DNA of 64,000 nt from Bacillota bacterium. GTDB taxonomy: Bacteria > Bacillota_A > Clostridia > Lachnospirales > Lachnospiraceae. Under the pieces are notes generated by a model, which saw only the letters and a list, made by a program, of their open reading frames with translations, ran no database searches and was not told the origin of the DNA. Location: contig JAEZTQ010000056.1 of NCBI GenBank assembly GCA_023443625.1, positions 1-64,000 of the forward strand. Reading direction: 5' to 3'. Position numbers and translations under genes: made by a program. Below, one piece after another: positions 26,363 through 35,232 of the stretch; within the stretch, counting starts at the first letter, position 1, and each line of letters begins with the position of its first letter.

Positions 26363-27136
26363 TTAATTATTATTAATCTTTTTTAATTCATCAAAAACCA
26401 CATCATTTAGTACTCTAATATAAGTTCCTTTCATACCTGAGGAACGAGATTCTATAACACCAGCACTTTCAAACTTTCGCAAGGCATTAACAATAACAGA
26501 TCTGGTAATTCCTACACGATCAGCTATTTTACTTGCCACCAAAATTCCCTCATTTCCTTTTAGCTCATCAAATATATGTGATATCGCTTCCAGTTCCGAA
26601 AAGGATAATGTCCCAATAGCTGATTTAACAATCTGTACCTTTCTGTTCTCTTCCGCATTCTCTTCATTAACGGATCTCATCATCTCAAGTCCTACAACAG
26701 TTGTACCGTATTCACTTAAAATTATATCATCCAGATTATATTGAGGTCCATTCTTATACAAAAACAAGGTGCCTAATCTCTCACCAGCAATATCTATTGG
26801 AGTAATAATTGCCTGGTAAGTATCTACATTGTCAAATTCAAATCCTAAGGTGCGTAAATTAACATTCTCTTTTGTAGATAAGATATTTAAGAGTCTTTCA
26901 TTTAGTAAGCTATCTATATATCTGCCGACTGCATCTTTAATAAGCTCTTTTATTTCTTTGATATCACTGCGATTATTAACACCCAGTACTTTTCCTTTAC
27001 GGCTTATTACCAAAACATTTGATGCAAGTATTTCACTCAGAACAACACAGATGTCATTAAACACGACCTTATGCGTATTGTTATTATGCAATAGGTTATT
27101 AATTTTTCTTGTCTTATCCAACAACTGTACACTCAT
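26363..27136 (-). CDS. codY: CodY, GTP/branched-chain-amino-acid-responsive global regulator
   Basis: A 257-residue CodY: the N-terminal GAF domain (about 1-155) senses branched-chain amino acids. The C-terminal winged helix contains ASKIADRVGITRSVIVNALR, the conserved CodY recognition helix. In Firmicutes it represses starvation genes, often including motility, when nutrients are plentiful. It is monocistronic here, with its own promoter, a structured leader and a terminator. It lies directly upstream of the flagellar operon. SD GGGAGG precedes the ATG. Confidence 0.97.
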   Translation of the reverse strand: MSVQLLDKTRKINNLLHNNNTHKVVFNDICVVLSEILASNVLVISRKGKVLGVNNRSDIKEIKELIKDAVGRYIDSLLNERLLNILSTKENVNLRTLGFEFDNVDTYQAIITPIDIAGERLGTLFLYKNGPQYNLDDIILSEYGTTVVGLEMMRSVNEENAEENRKVQIVKSAIGTLSFSELEAISHIFDELKGNEGILVASKIADRVGITRSVIVNALRKFESAGVIESRSSGMKGTYIRVLNDVVFDELKKINNN

Positions 27137-27212
27137 TAAATGATTCCTCCCAGCTTACTATGTTCCCTCAAAACTTCCCCAAATTTTGTATATCTGCTAT
27201 ATGCATCCACAA

Positions 27213-27259
27213 GAGAAGGTAATGCAATTAGTATATTATTCTAATTGTATTACCTTCTC
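27213..27259 (-). promoter_or_regulatory. Long hairpin at the 5' end of the codY message
   Basis: A 19-bp inverted repeat with one mismatch: minus-strand GAGAAGGTAATACAATTAG pairs with CTAATTGCATTACCTTCTC across a 9-nt loop. It begins right after the codY -10 box, so it would form the first 40-odd bases of the codY leader, about 75 bases before the start codon. No U-tract follows on the minus strand. Confidence 0.85.
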
Positions 27260-27260
27260 A

Positions 27261-27289
27261 ATTTTATCATATGTCTTTCTCAAAAACAA
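27261..27289 (-). promoter_or_regulatory. codY: Sigma-A-type promoter of codY
   Basis: Minus-strand -35 TTGTTT (complement of 27284-27289), 17-base spacer, -10 TAAAAT (complement of 27261-27266). The predicted start is near 27254, at the foot of the leader hairpin. Confidence 0.7.
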
Positions 27290-27393
27290 TAGTCTTTTCA
27301 GTAATTATAAACATATTATGAGATAATTAATATTTATTCTATATAATTATGCATTATTTTTTTAAAAATCACCAACCTGTATTAACATTTGGA

Positions 27394-29451
27394 TTATTTC
27401 GCATTACTCATAACATGACCACACTTATCATTTTCACATACCAGTTTATTTCCTTTTTCTACAAGAACTCCCTGGCATCTCTCACATTTTATATCAGAAG
27501 GCTTCTGCCACTTCATAAACTCACATTCCGGATTATTAGAACAGCCATAATACCTTCTGCCCTTTTTGGTTTTACGAACGACAATATCACCACCACAAAC
27601 CGGGCAATCTACACCAATTTTCTCCAGATAGGGTTTTGTATTCTTGCAATCAGGAAATCCAGGACAAGCAAGGAATTTTCCATGGGGTCCATACTTAATC
27701 ACCATATTTCTTCCGCAAAGATCACAGATTTCCTCTGAAACCTCATCTTCTATCTGAATTTTATCCAGTTTAGCCTCTGCATTTACAACAGCTTCCTCCA
27801 AATCAGGATAGAAATTGCTAATTACTGTCTTCCAATTAATAGTTCCATCTTCTACAGCATCCAGTAAAGATTCTAAGTTTGCAGTAAAGTTCACATCTAC
27901 TATACTGGTAAATGCACATTTCATTATATTGTTTACTGCCTCTCCCAGTTCCGTTACATAAAGGTTCTTATTTTCCTTAGCTATATAACGTCTTGCGATA
28001 ATTGTTGTTATGGTAGGCGAATAAGTACTGGGTCTTCCTATTCCCAATTCTTCAAGGGTCTTAACCAGTGAAGCTTCCGTGTAATGAGCAGGTGGCTGAG
28101 TAAAGTGCTGACTTTTATTAAGCTGAAGAAGTTCCAGCTTATCCTCTGCTTTCAAAGACTCAAAATCTCCTCGCTTCTCTTCCTCTTCCTCCTCAGGTCT
28201 ATACACACTCATAAAGCCTTCAAAAACCAGCTTTGAGGTAGAGGCGGAAAAACGTAAATCCTTGGCATCTATTTTTAAGGTTTTTGTTTCATATTTTGCC
28301 GATTGCATTCTGCTGGCAACGAATCTCTTCCATATTAATTGATATAGACGGAATTGATCTCTGTTTAAGGAATCCTTAATCAGCTCTGGCTTGAGTTCCA
28401 CAGCTGTAGGGCGTATTGCTTCATGGGCATCTTGAATCTTCTTACCAGTACGTCCTTGATTTTCCTCCAGGGCTACAAAGTCCTCACCATAATTATTTTT
28501 AATATAATCCTTAACTGTATGATCCGCCTCATCGCTAATACGAATTGAATCCGTACGCAGATAAGTAATTAAACCTACGGTTCCATGTCCTTTCACATCT
28601 ACACCTTCATAAAGTTGTTGTGCAAGCTGCATGGTCTTTTGGGTTGAATAATTCAATGTCTTTGCCGATTCCTGCTGCAAGGTGCTAGTGGTAAAGGGTA
28701 AGGGTGCCTTACGAAGCCTTTCGCTCTTTTTTATTTCATTGACAATAAAAGGAGCATCCTTTAATTTCTCTAATACAGCATTCATCTCAGCCTCAGAGCG
28801 GATTTCATTCTTTGAAGTGTTCAACTTTGCCACCAGAGGTTTTTTCTTGCCCTTTAAATTGAATTCTGCTTCCAGATTCCAATATTCCTCCGGCACGAAG
28901 GCATTAATTTCATCTTCTCTGTCACATATAATACGAAGTGCAACGGACTGTACCCTACCTGCACTCAGTCCTCTTTTTATCTTTGACCACAATACAGGAC
29001 TTATTTTATAACCCACCATACGATCAAGTACTCTTCTCGCCTGCTGTGCATTCACTAAATCCATATCTATATTTCGTGCCTGTTTAATTGAGGCCTTGAC
29101 TGCATTTTTAGTTATTTCATTAAAAGTAATTCTACTGGTTTCTTTATCTTCTAATTTTAATGCACTGGCAAGATGCCAGGAAATCGCTTCACCCTCACGG
29201 TCAGGGTCTGTTGCAAGATACACTTTGTCAGCTTTTTTTGCTTCTTTTCTAAGCTTGGCAAGTAAATCTCCTTTTCCTCTGATTGTTATATATTTCGGTT
29301 CATAATTGTTATCTTTATCTATACCCATCTGGCTTTTTGGCAAATCTCTTACATGTCCATTGGAAGCAAGAACTTCATAATTGGTACCCAAAAATTTCTT
29401 AATGGTTTTTGCCTTTGCCGGAGATTCGACTATTACAAGATATCTTGGCAT
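27394..29451 (-). CDS. topA: DNA topoisomerase I
   Basis: A 685-residue type IA topoisomerase. It has a Toprim domain (about 1-120) with E9 and DPDREGE, and catalytic Y297 in ITYLRTDS. Three C-terminal four-cysteine zinc ribbons start with CDLCG, CPVCG and CERCQ. It relaxes negative supercoils. The length is normal for Clostridia. It is placed between dprA and codY, as in many Firmicutes (dprA-topA-codY). Confidence 0.97.
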   Translation of the reverse strand: MPRYLVIVESPAKAKTIKKFLGTNYEVLASNGHVRDLPKSQMGIDKDNNYEPKYITIRGKGDLLAKLRKEAKKADKVYLATDPDREGEAISWHLASALKLEDKETSRITFNEITKNAVKASIKQARNIDMDLVNAQQARRVLDRMVGYKISPVLWSKIKRGLSAGRVQSVALRIICDREDEINAFVPEEYWNLEAEFNLKGKKKPLVAKLNTSKNEIRSEAEMNAVLEKLKDAPFIVNEIKKSERLRKAPLPFTTSTLQQESAKTLNYSTQKTMQLAQQLYEGVDVKGHGTVGLITYLRTDSIRISDEADHTVKDYIKNNYGEDFVALEENQGRTGKKIQDAHEAIRPTAVELKPELIKDSLNRDQFRLYQLIWKRFVASRMQSAKYETKTLKIDAKDLRFSASTSKLVFEGFMSVYRPEEEEEEKRGDFESLKAEDKLELLQLNKSQHFTQPPAHYTEASLVKTLEELGIGRPSTYSPTITTIIARRYIAKENKNLYVTELGEAVNNIMKCAFTSIVDVNFTANLESLLDAVEDGTINWKTVISNFYPDLEEAVVNAEAKLDKIQIEDEVSEEICDLCGRNMVIKYGPHGKFLACPGFPDCKNTKPYLEKIGVDCPVCGGDIVVRKTKKGRRYYGCSNNPECEFMKWQKPSDIKCERCQGVLVEKGNKLVCENDKCGHVMSNAK

Positions 29452-29523
29452 ACTGATGTTTCCCTCATTTCTATGTGCATATAATTCTCAAACTGGATAA
29501 CACAGTGGATTATTAATAGTTAT

Positions 29524-30633
29524 TCAATTCTGCACAATATAATAATTCTTCATTGTTTGTCTTGCTAAGCCTTGCAACTCAAAAAGGAGCAGTTGCTCCA
29601 TAATTAAATCAAAACTCAGTCCCGTTTTAAGGGCAATCTCCTCTATATGAATAGGCTCCAAGCTTAAACAAGCATACACTATTTTTCCATTCGTTTCAAG
29701 AAATATATTATTTTTTTTCATTTCCTTCTTGTTTTGTATATAATTTGGTATCAAATCCTCCAGAATATCCTTAGGAGATGTAACTAATTTTGCCCCCATT
29801 TTTAATAAATTATTACAACCACAACTTAATCGATCTATTATTCTTCCAGGAAGAACATAAATATTCTTTCCCTGCTCCAGTCCCATATCCACAGTAATCA
29901 ATGATCCACTCTTTTCCCTTGCTTCTATTACAAATATTCCATCACTCATACCACTAATAATTCGATTACGCATGGGAAAATTTCCAGCAAGAGGCTTTAT
30001 TCCTGGAGCATATTCGGATATAACTGCTCCTTCTTTTTGAAGCTCTAAATATAGATTCAAATTTTCTTTGGGATAACAGGTATCAATACCACAGCCCAAG
30101 ACAGCATAAGTTCTTCCTCCAGATACTAAAGCTCCCTCATGGGCATAGGAATCTATTCCTCTTGCCAAGCCACTGATAATTGATATACCCTCCTTTGCCA
30201 TCTCAGCAGCAAAATATTTTGCCATTTCTCTACCATAAGCAGAACATTCTCTTGCACCAATGATAGCCAGAACCTTCTCCTGCTCCTTAGGTAGTCTGCC
30301 CTTAACATATAGGCCTTGGGGTGGATCATAGATATTAATGAGTTTCTTAGGATAAGCTTGATTCCTCCTCGAAACAAAATATATGCCGTTTCTCTCTAGC
30401 TTAGTATAATCCTTATGGATTTTCTCAGGATTTCTACTATTTAATATAGTCTCTATATCTGCATCACTAAATTTAGTTCCCGAGCCAATGGTATCTTTAA
30501 AGCTTTGCAATTCAGCTTTTGTTGCATAATAAATCTGCCCTGCCGTATGAAAGGTCTGTAGTAATAAATCTATTTTTTTAATTCCAATCTGATTTAGATT
30601 GACCAGCCAATATTCATATTCTTCTATCAACAT
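29524..30633 (-). CDS. dprA: DprA/Smf, RecA loader for incoming single-stranded DNA
   Basis: A 369-residue DprA. It has an N-terminal SAM-like helical part (about 1-80), a Rossmann fold with IIGARECSAYGREMA and SGLARGIDSYAHEGAL (about 105-290), and a C-terminal winged-helix part. In natural transformation it loads RecA on imported DNA, and it is widespread also in species not known to be competent. SD GAGGGAG precedes the ATG. comM lies upstream. Confidence 0.95.
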   Translation of the reverse strand: MLIEEYEYWLVNLNQIGIKKIDLLLQTFHTAGQIYYATKAELQSFKDTIGSGTKFSDADIETILNSRNPEKIHKDYTKLERNGIYFVSRRNQAYPKKLINIYDPPQGLYVKGRLPKEQEKVLAIIGARECSAYGREMAKYFAAEMAKEGISIISGLARGIDSYAHEGALVSGGRTYAVLGCGIDTCYPKENLNLYLELQKEGAVISEYAPGIKPLAGNFPMRNRIISGMSDGIFVIEAREKSGSLITVDMGLEQGKNIYVLPGRIIDRLSCGCNNLLKMGAKLVTSPKDILEDLIPNYIQNKKEMKKNNIFLETNGKIVYACLSLEPIHIEEIALKTGLSFDLIMEQLLLFELQGLARQTMKNYYIVQN

Positions 30634-30722
30634 TATTATACTCCCTCTATATTATAAATTGTGACTATTCCAAACGCCTTATTATATATAAAATATTACA
30701 AAATATCTTGTGAAATCTTTCT

Positions 30723-32252
30723 CTACTCACCCCAGTATTTTTGGTCGATACATCGATAGCAAATTGCCTCACTAATGTGCTTTGTGGAGATTACCTCACT
30801 CTGATCCAGATCCGCAATGGTCCTTGCTACTTTTAAAATTCTATGATATGCTCTGGCACTTAAGTTCATTTTGATAAAAGCCTCCTCTAATAGAGCCTGT
30901 TCTTTATCCGCCAGCTTGCAATATTTCTTTATGGTACGAGGTGTTAACTGAGCGTTGAAATAGATATCCTGATCTTTATATCGATCCAACTGTATTTGGC
31001 GTGCAATATTAACCCGGTTTAAGATATCCTTTGAGCTTTCCTGTTTGTCCTGAAGCTGTAATTCCTTATAATTCATCTGAAGAGCTTCAATAGAGATATC
31101 AAAACGATCTAATAAAGGTTGGGATATGCGCCCTAGATATCGTTTTACCATATTAACAGAACAGTTACATTTGTTCCTATCTGGATAATAGCCACAGCTA
31201 CAGGGATTCATAGCTGCCACCAGCATAAATCCGGCGGGATATTTATAGGTAGCATTCAATCTGGCAATGGTAATATTCTTATCCTCTAAGGGTTGTCTTA
31301 AGACTTCTATTGTATTTTTTTGAAATTCCGGCAGCTCATCCAAAAACAAAAGCCCAAGATGAGCCAGGCTGATTTCCCCCGGCTTTGGATAGCTTCCTCC
31401 TCCAACCAAAGCTGTGGTCGTTATGGTATGATGGGGACTGCGGAAAGGTCTTTTTGTTATGAGTGCTTGTCTATCAAGCAATCCTGCTATACTGTAGATT
31501 TTAGAAATTTCCATACTTTCCTCAAAAGTCAGCTCTGGCATGATGGTGGGTATACGTTTGGCTAGCATGGTTTTACCCGAACCAGGAGGACCTATCATCA
31601 GGATATTATGCATACCAGAAACCCCTATCTCTATGGCTCTCTTTGCCGCCTTCTGACCTGCAACTTCTGAAAAATCCAGGTTATCTTCCCTACAATTCTG
31701 GAATAATTCCCTACTATCAATCTTAAGTGGTTCTATATTTCCTTTGCTGTTAAGTAACTCTACTGCATCTGCTAAGCTTGATACCCCAAAGGTCAAAATG
31801 CCCTTTACAACAGCTCCCTCCATAGCATTTTCCTTTGGAACTATGCACTTTGTAAAGCCCTGCTGTTTTGCCGAATAGACAATGGGCAGTACTCCATTTA
31901 CCTTATTCACATTACCATTTAAGCTGAGTTCCCCGATGATAAGAAAATCCTTAAGATTTTCCTCGGGAAGATGGCCAAAGGCCGCTAGAATTGCAATTGC
32001 AACAGATAAGTCAAAGGCTGTTCCTTCTTTACGGATATCCGCTGGAGACAAATTAACGGTAATCCGCTTGGCAGGAAGAAGATATCCAGAATTTTTAAGG
32101 GCAATCCTTACCCTTTCTCTCGCTTCCTTAACCTCTGACCCCAAATATCCCACCATATCAAAAATGGGCAGGCCATCGCTGACATCCGCCTCTACGGACA
32201 GAATTAAGCCATCGATACCATGGATGGCCGCACTATAGGCTTTACTAAACAT
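30723..32252 (-). CDS. comM: YifB/ComM-family Mg-chelatase-like AAA+ ATPase
   Basis: A 509-residue protein: N-terminal Lon-protease-like fold (about 1-175), AAA+ domain with Walker A GPPGSGKTM and Walker B LLFLDELPEF, and a C-terminal helical domain. ComM is a branch-migration helicase in transformation of Gram-negative bacteria; the Firmicute role is less certain. Residues before MFSKAYSAAIHG are unlikely to be translated, because AGAGGAG lies just before the ATG at 32252. It is followed by dprA. Confidence 0.93.
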   Translation of the reverse strand: MFSKAYSAAIHGIDGLILSVEADVSDGLPIFDMVGYLGSEVKEARERVRIALKNSGYLLPAKRITVNLSPADIRKEGTAFDLSVAIAILAAFGHLPEENLKDFLIIGELSLNGNVNKVNGVLPIVYSAKQQGFTKCIVPKENAMEGAVVKGILTFGVSSLADAVELLNSKGNIEPLKIDSRELFQNCREDNLDFSEVAGQKAAKRAIEIGVSGMHNILMIGPPGSGKTMLAKRIPTIMPELTFEESMEISKIYSIAGLLDRQALITKRPFRSPHHTITTTALVGGGSYPKPGEISLAHLGLLFLDELPEFQKNTIEVLRQPLEDKNITIARLNATYKYPAGFMLVAAMNPCSCGYYPDRNKCNCSVNMVKRYLGRISQPLLDRFDISIEALQMNYKELQLQDKQESSKDILNRVNIARQIQLDRYKDQDIYFNAQLTPRTIKKYCKLADKEQALLEEAFIKMNLSARAYHRILKVARTIADLDQSEVISTKHISEAICYRCIDQKYWGE

Positions 32253-32360
32253 AATTGCTCCTCTCATTGTCTCTCCTACAATGAAGGAATCATTTGCTTA
32301 GAGCTAGTATAACAAATTTGGTGAAATCTAACAATAGTCATTTCAAACAAATTAATATAA

Positions 32361-32389
32361 GCGACAAATTTTATAAATGTGCATATAAT
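32361..32389 (+). promoter_or_regulatory. Promoter candidate of the YlmC/YmxH gene
   Basis: The -35-like GCGACA (32361-32366) and the perfect -10 TATAAT (32384-32389) are 17 bases apart. This is a sigma-A pattern. A match to the sigma-E or sigma-G consensus was not convincing. Confidence 0.5.
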
Positions 32390-32474
32390 GAACCAAGATA
32401 CTTGATTGCTTTGGCAGCAGGTAGGAAGATTAATAGAAAGCTAGTCACTAATCAAGATAGAATGGAGGGTTTGT

Positions 32475-32732
32475 ATGCGCATATGTGAGTTAAGGGAAAA
32501 AGAGGTCATTAATTGTAGAGATTGTGCACGGCTTGGCTATGTTTGTGATGTGGAATTTGACATTTGCACAGGCCAAGTTACTCATATCATAATACCTGGT
32601 CCATGCAAGGTTTGGGGGATACTTGGACGTGATCATGAATATGTTATCGGTCGTTCACATATTAAACAAATAGGAGTGGATATTATTCTTGTCGACGTAG
32701 ACATTGAAAAATGCTTATTAAAATGTATATAG
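32475..32732 (+). CDS. YlmC/YmxH-family PRC-barrel sporulation protein
   Basis: An 85-residue PRC-barrel protein with MRICELREKEVINCRDCARLGYVCD... organisation, typical of YlmC/YmxH proteins conserved in spore formers (TIGR02888). It has four cysteines near the N-terminus plus a CLLKC tail. A GGAGGG SD lies five bases before the ATG. In Clostridia it often neighbours sigG or dapG-type genes; the cellular role is unknown. It is one of only two plus-strand genes here and stands alone. Confidence 0.88.
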   Translation: MRICELREKEVINCRDCARLGYVCDVEFDICTGQVTHIIIPGPCKVWGILGRDHEYVIGRSHIKQIGVDIILVDVDIEKCLLKCI

Positions 32733-32777
32733 TATACATAAAATCTCATAAAATCTATTAAATTGCAATAATATTCC

Positions 32778-32806
32778 TTGACCGATATGGAATCTTTCAA
32801 TATAAT
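32778..32806 (+). promoter_or_regulatory. nrdR: Sigma-A promoter of nrdR
   Basis: TTGACC (32778-32783), a 17-base spacer and TATAAT (32801-32806). The start would be near 32813, about 70 bases before the nrdR ATG. No NrdR box was recognised. Confidence 0.8.
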
Positions 32807-32881
32807 CTAGATGTACCACACAAATAATCTGATTTTTTTAGATAGGATAATGAATGGCTCATTTGGCTAGGAGGTTCTTCT

Positions 32882-33334
32882 ATGAAATGCCCTTTTTGCA
32901 ATAAATTTAATACAAGAGTAATTGATTCCAGACCTGCTGATGATAATAATTCTATACGCAGAAGGCGTCAATGCGATGAATGTCAGCGAAGATTTACTAC
33001 CTACGAGAAGGTGGAAACTATCCCTCTGGTAGTAATTAAGAAAGATAATAACCGTGAACCCTATGAACGTTCTAAAATAGAAGCCGGTGTATTCCGCTCC
33101 TGTCACAAGAGACCCATATCCATTGATCAGATCACCGCTCTGGTTGATGAAGTGGAAACCTTAATCTTTAATCGTGAGGACAAAGAAATCCCCAGTCATA
33201 TTATAGGGGAAATTATTATGGATAAGTTAAAAATTATTGATGCGGTGGCATATGTACGCTTTGCTTCTGTCTACCGTGAATTCAAAGATGTAAACACCTT
33301 TATGGAAGAACTGAAAAAAATTCTTGGAAGTTAA
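32882..33334 (+). CDS. nrdR: NrdR, repressor of ribonucleotide reductase genes
   Basis: A 150-residue NrdR: an N-terminal zinc ribbon (C3, C6, C31, C34, around IRRRRQCDEC) and an ATP-cone (about 48-138) that senses ATP/dATP. It represses nrd operons. The start has GGAGG about seven bases upstream. It has its own promoter and ends in a bidirectional terminator shared with the convergent lipoprotein gene. Confidence 0.96.
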   Translation: MKCPFCNKFNTRVIDSRPADDNNSIRRRRQCDECQRRFTTYEKVETIPLVVIKKDNNREPYERSKIEAGVFRSCHKRPISIDQITALVDEVETLIFNREDKEIPSHIIGEIIMDKLKIIDAVAYVRFASVYREFKDVNTFMEELKKILGS

Positions 33335-33337
33335 ATA

Positions 33338-33375
33338 AACGGGGGTTATACTCATATATAGACCCCCGTTTCATT
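33338..33375. terminator. Bidirectional terminator between nrdR and the lipoprotein gene
   Basis: AAACGGGGGT pairs with ACCCCCGTTT (the second arm ends near 33371), giving a 10-bp stem apart from one bulged base, with a T-rich flank on both strands. It begins four bases after the nrdR stop and reaches the stop of the convergent gene. Confidence 0.9.
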
Positions 33376-34141
33376 ATTTTATTTTCAACTTAAGAAACTC
33401 CTCGATCTGTGTGTACTTTCTTTCAAACTCCACATGATCACCAATATAATTCGGAACTCCTACGCTAATACCCAAACTATCAGGAGTAAGATAACTGTAG
33501 ATGCCCCATAGATTGCCGTAGCCAATTATATCAGCACTTTTAAAGCCTAGTAACAGATCCTCCATATACAAATCGGCCATATAATCCTGTATTGCTTTAT
33601 TAATTTCTTCCGTATTGCCTTCTACATTGACCCTTTCCCAGGTTCTAAAATTCTTTATAAAATCCTCATTGATTTCTATGATGTCGGACAGCTGCAAACG
33701 TTTATTATTCCCTTTATCAATATTCGTCGTATAGACTAGTTGTGTCGGATGTGCAGAATAGGGACTGTTATACGAAGCAGTATACATAATACTGATAAAG
33801 TTTTTGCTATTTAGCTTCACCTCATATTTGATTTTTAGAATCGTTGGTATCTTATTATTGGGTAGTTCAGGAAAGGGATTAAAGGAATAAATCTGGAGTA
33901 TCTTATCAAAATCATCATAAATTAACCGATTCCAGCTATCTAGTTCCTCCTGTGTCCCTCCAGCTATCAGCTTGGGATATTCCCCTTCAATACCATCCTT
34001 ATTATATTTTACACTTGTAATGGCTTTATCTTCGTCAACAGTATTTGCTGCACTTTTTATGTTTTCCTGATCCCTATTACGTATACACCCTGCAGCAGAT
34101 ATAGTAAAAAGTAATATCAGCAGAATACATCTTAGTTTCAT
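33374..34141 (-). CDS. Lipoprotein with DUF3298-like domain
   Basis: A 255-residue predicted lipoprotein: basic start MKLRC, a hydrophobic stretch, and lipobox SAAG-C with the lipidated cysteine at position 19. The mature part contains DSWNRLIYDDF and LSDIIEINEDF. It ends in GLGISVGVPNYIGDHVEFERKY-like strands (Ser in place of the first Gly), resembling DUF4163/DUF3298 domains as in the RsiV C-terminus and PdaC. Function is unknown. The longest frame starts with a TTG three codons upstream; the ATG at 34141 fits the SD AGGGG better. Confidence 0.78.
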   Translation of the reverse strand: MKLRCILLILLFTISAAGCIRNRDQENIKSAANTVDEDKAITSVKYNKDGIEGEYPKLIAGGTQEELDSWNRLIYDDFDKILQIYSFNPFPELPNNKIPTILKIKYEVKLNSKNFISIMYTASYNSPYSAHPTQLVYTTNIDKGNNKRLQLSDIIEINEDFIKNFRTWERVNVEGNTEEINKAIQDYMADLYMEDLLLGFKSADIIGYGNLWGIYSYLTPDSLGISVGVPNYIGDHVEFERKYTQIEEFLKLKIK

Positions 34142-34258
34142 CCTATTCAAACCCCTACTATCCGATTCAATTAATGTTTATGCAATTTATTACTAATTAG
34201 CACTACAGTTTCTTCACTATATCAATCAAGAAGGAAGTTACTGTCTGGTTCCCATTGT

Positions 34259-34300
34259 TAAAAAAATGTAGGGCTAAACCGCTAGATGTTAAGCCCCAAC
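34259..34300 (-). terminator. Rho-independent terminator after sigG
   Basis: On the minus strand GGGCTTAA pairs with TTTAGCCC (one T-T mismatch) across a 10-nt loop, followed by TACATTTTTTTAA. It lies about 50 bases past the sigG stop codon. Confidence 0.75.
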
Positions 34301-34351
34301 ATTCTCTATATGAATCAATCCATCCTAGGATGAAATGACTTCCATGCCTTT

Positions 34352-35128
34352 TTATACCAAATAATTTCGCATGTTTTTTAAAGCTGACTTTTCCAGTCTG
34401 CTTACTTGTGCCTGAGAAATATTAATCTCTTTCGCAACCTCCATTTGTGTCTTGCCCTCAAAGAACCTTAGCTTAATGATATTGTGCTCCCTGGCAGATA
34501 ATTTATCCATAGCTTCTTTTAAGGATATCTCTTCAATCCAATTTTCTTCCTTATTCTTCTTATCACTTACCTGATCCATAATATAAAGAGCATCACCACC
34601 CTCCACATAGACTGGGTCATATAGGGATACAGGACATTGGATTGCATCCAGTGCATATACAATATCTTCCTTACTAATACCAATTTCTGCTGCTATCTCA
34701 CAGATTGTTGGTTCCTTCTCATTCTTTTTAATTAAAGCCTCTTTCGCATATATCGCTTTATAGGCTGTATCTCTTAAGGAACGACTGACACGTATTGCGT
34801 TATTGTCTCTTAAATATCTGCGAATCTCTCCAATTATCATAGGTACAGCATAGGTAGAGAATTTCACATTCTGACTAATATCAAAATTATCAATTGCTTT
34901 AATCAGTCCAATGCAACCTATTTGAAATAAATCATCCACATTCTCATTACTGCCCGAAAATCTTTGGATGATTGAGAGTACAAGACGCAAATTACCCTTG
35001 ATGTATAGCTCCCTTGCCTCCTTGTCACCTGATAATATTCTTTGAAACAATTCTTCCTTTTCACTGTTTTTTAACAATGGCAGTTTAGATGTATTCACAC
35101 CACAAATCTCAACCTTATAAAGAGCCAT
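34352..35128 (-). CDS. sigG: Sigma-G, late forespore sigma factor
   Basis: A 258-residue sigma-70-family protein. Its N-terminus (VEICGVNTSKLPLL) is the hallmark of SigG. Region 2 contains DDLFQIGCIGLIKAIDNFD and FSTYAVPMIIGEIRRYLRD; region 4 has the helix-turn-helix KTQMEVAKEINISQAQVSRL. It drives late forespore genes during sporulation. It lies downstream of sigE in the conserved spoIIGA-sigE-sigG order. An 8-bp inverted repeat (35148-35155/35162-35169) lies just before its SD. A sigma-F or sigma-G promoter could not be identified with confidence. Confidence 0.96.
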   Translation of the reverse strand: MALYKVEICGVNTSKLPLLKNSEKEELFQRILSGDKEARELYIKGNLRLVLSIIQRFSGSNENVDDLFQIGCIGLIKAIDNFDISQNVKFSTYAVPMIIGEIRRYLRDNNAIRVSRSLRDTAYKAIYAKEALIKKNEKEPTICEIAAEIGISKEDIVYALDAIQCPVSLYDPVYVEGGDALYIMDQVSDKKNKEENWIEEISLKEAMDKLSAREHNIIKLRFFEGKTQMEVAKEINISQAQVSRLEKSALKNMRNYLV

Positions 35129-35232
35129 AACGAAACCTCCGAATCATATCATTTTCTAAATAAAATGATTCACTTTTTGGCTCATGTTTATACCGTATTA
35201 AAGAAAGAAATAATTTCCATATATTCTATTTG

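Noticed and set aside
27137..27212. CodY box (AATTTTCWGAAAATT-type) in the codY leader
   Set aside because: Only loose AAATTTGGGGAAGTTTT similarity; too many mismatches to call autoregulation.
27213..27270. Reading the codY leader hairpin as a plus-strand terminator
   Set aside because: The following AATTTTATC is a poor U-tract and no plus-strand gene ends nearby; the leader interpretation fits better.
30700..30716. CACAAGATAT 10-mer upstream of dprA shared with the flgB promoter region
   Set aside because: It appears in the opposite orientation and outside any dyad; a single shared 10-mer in AT-rich DNA is not enough.
32294..32488. Plus-strand frame of 64 codons before the YlmC/YmxH gene
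   Set aside because: It spans the promoter candidate, overlaps the SD and start of the real gene, lacks a ribosome-binding site and resembles no family.
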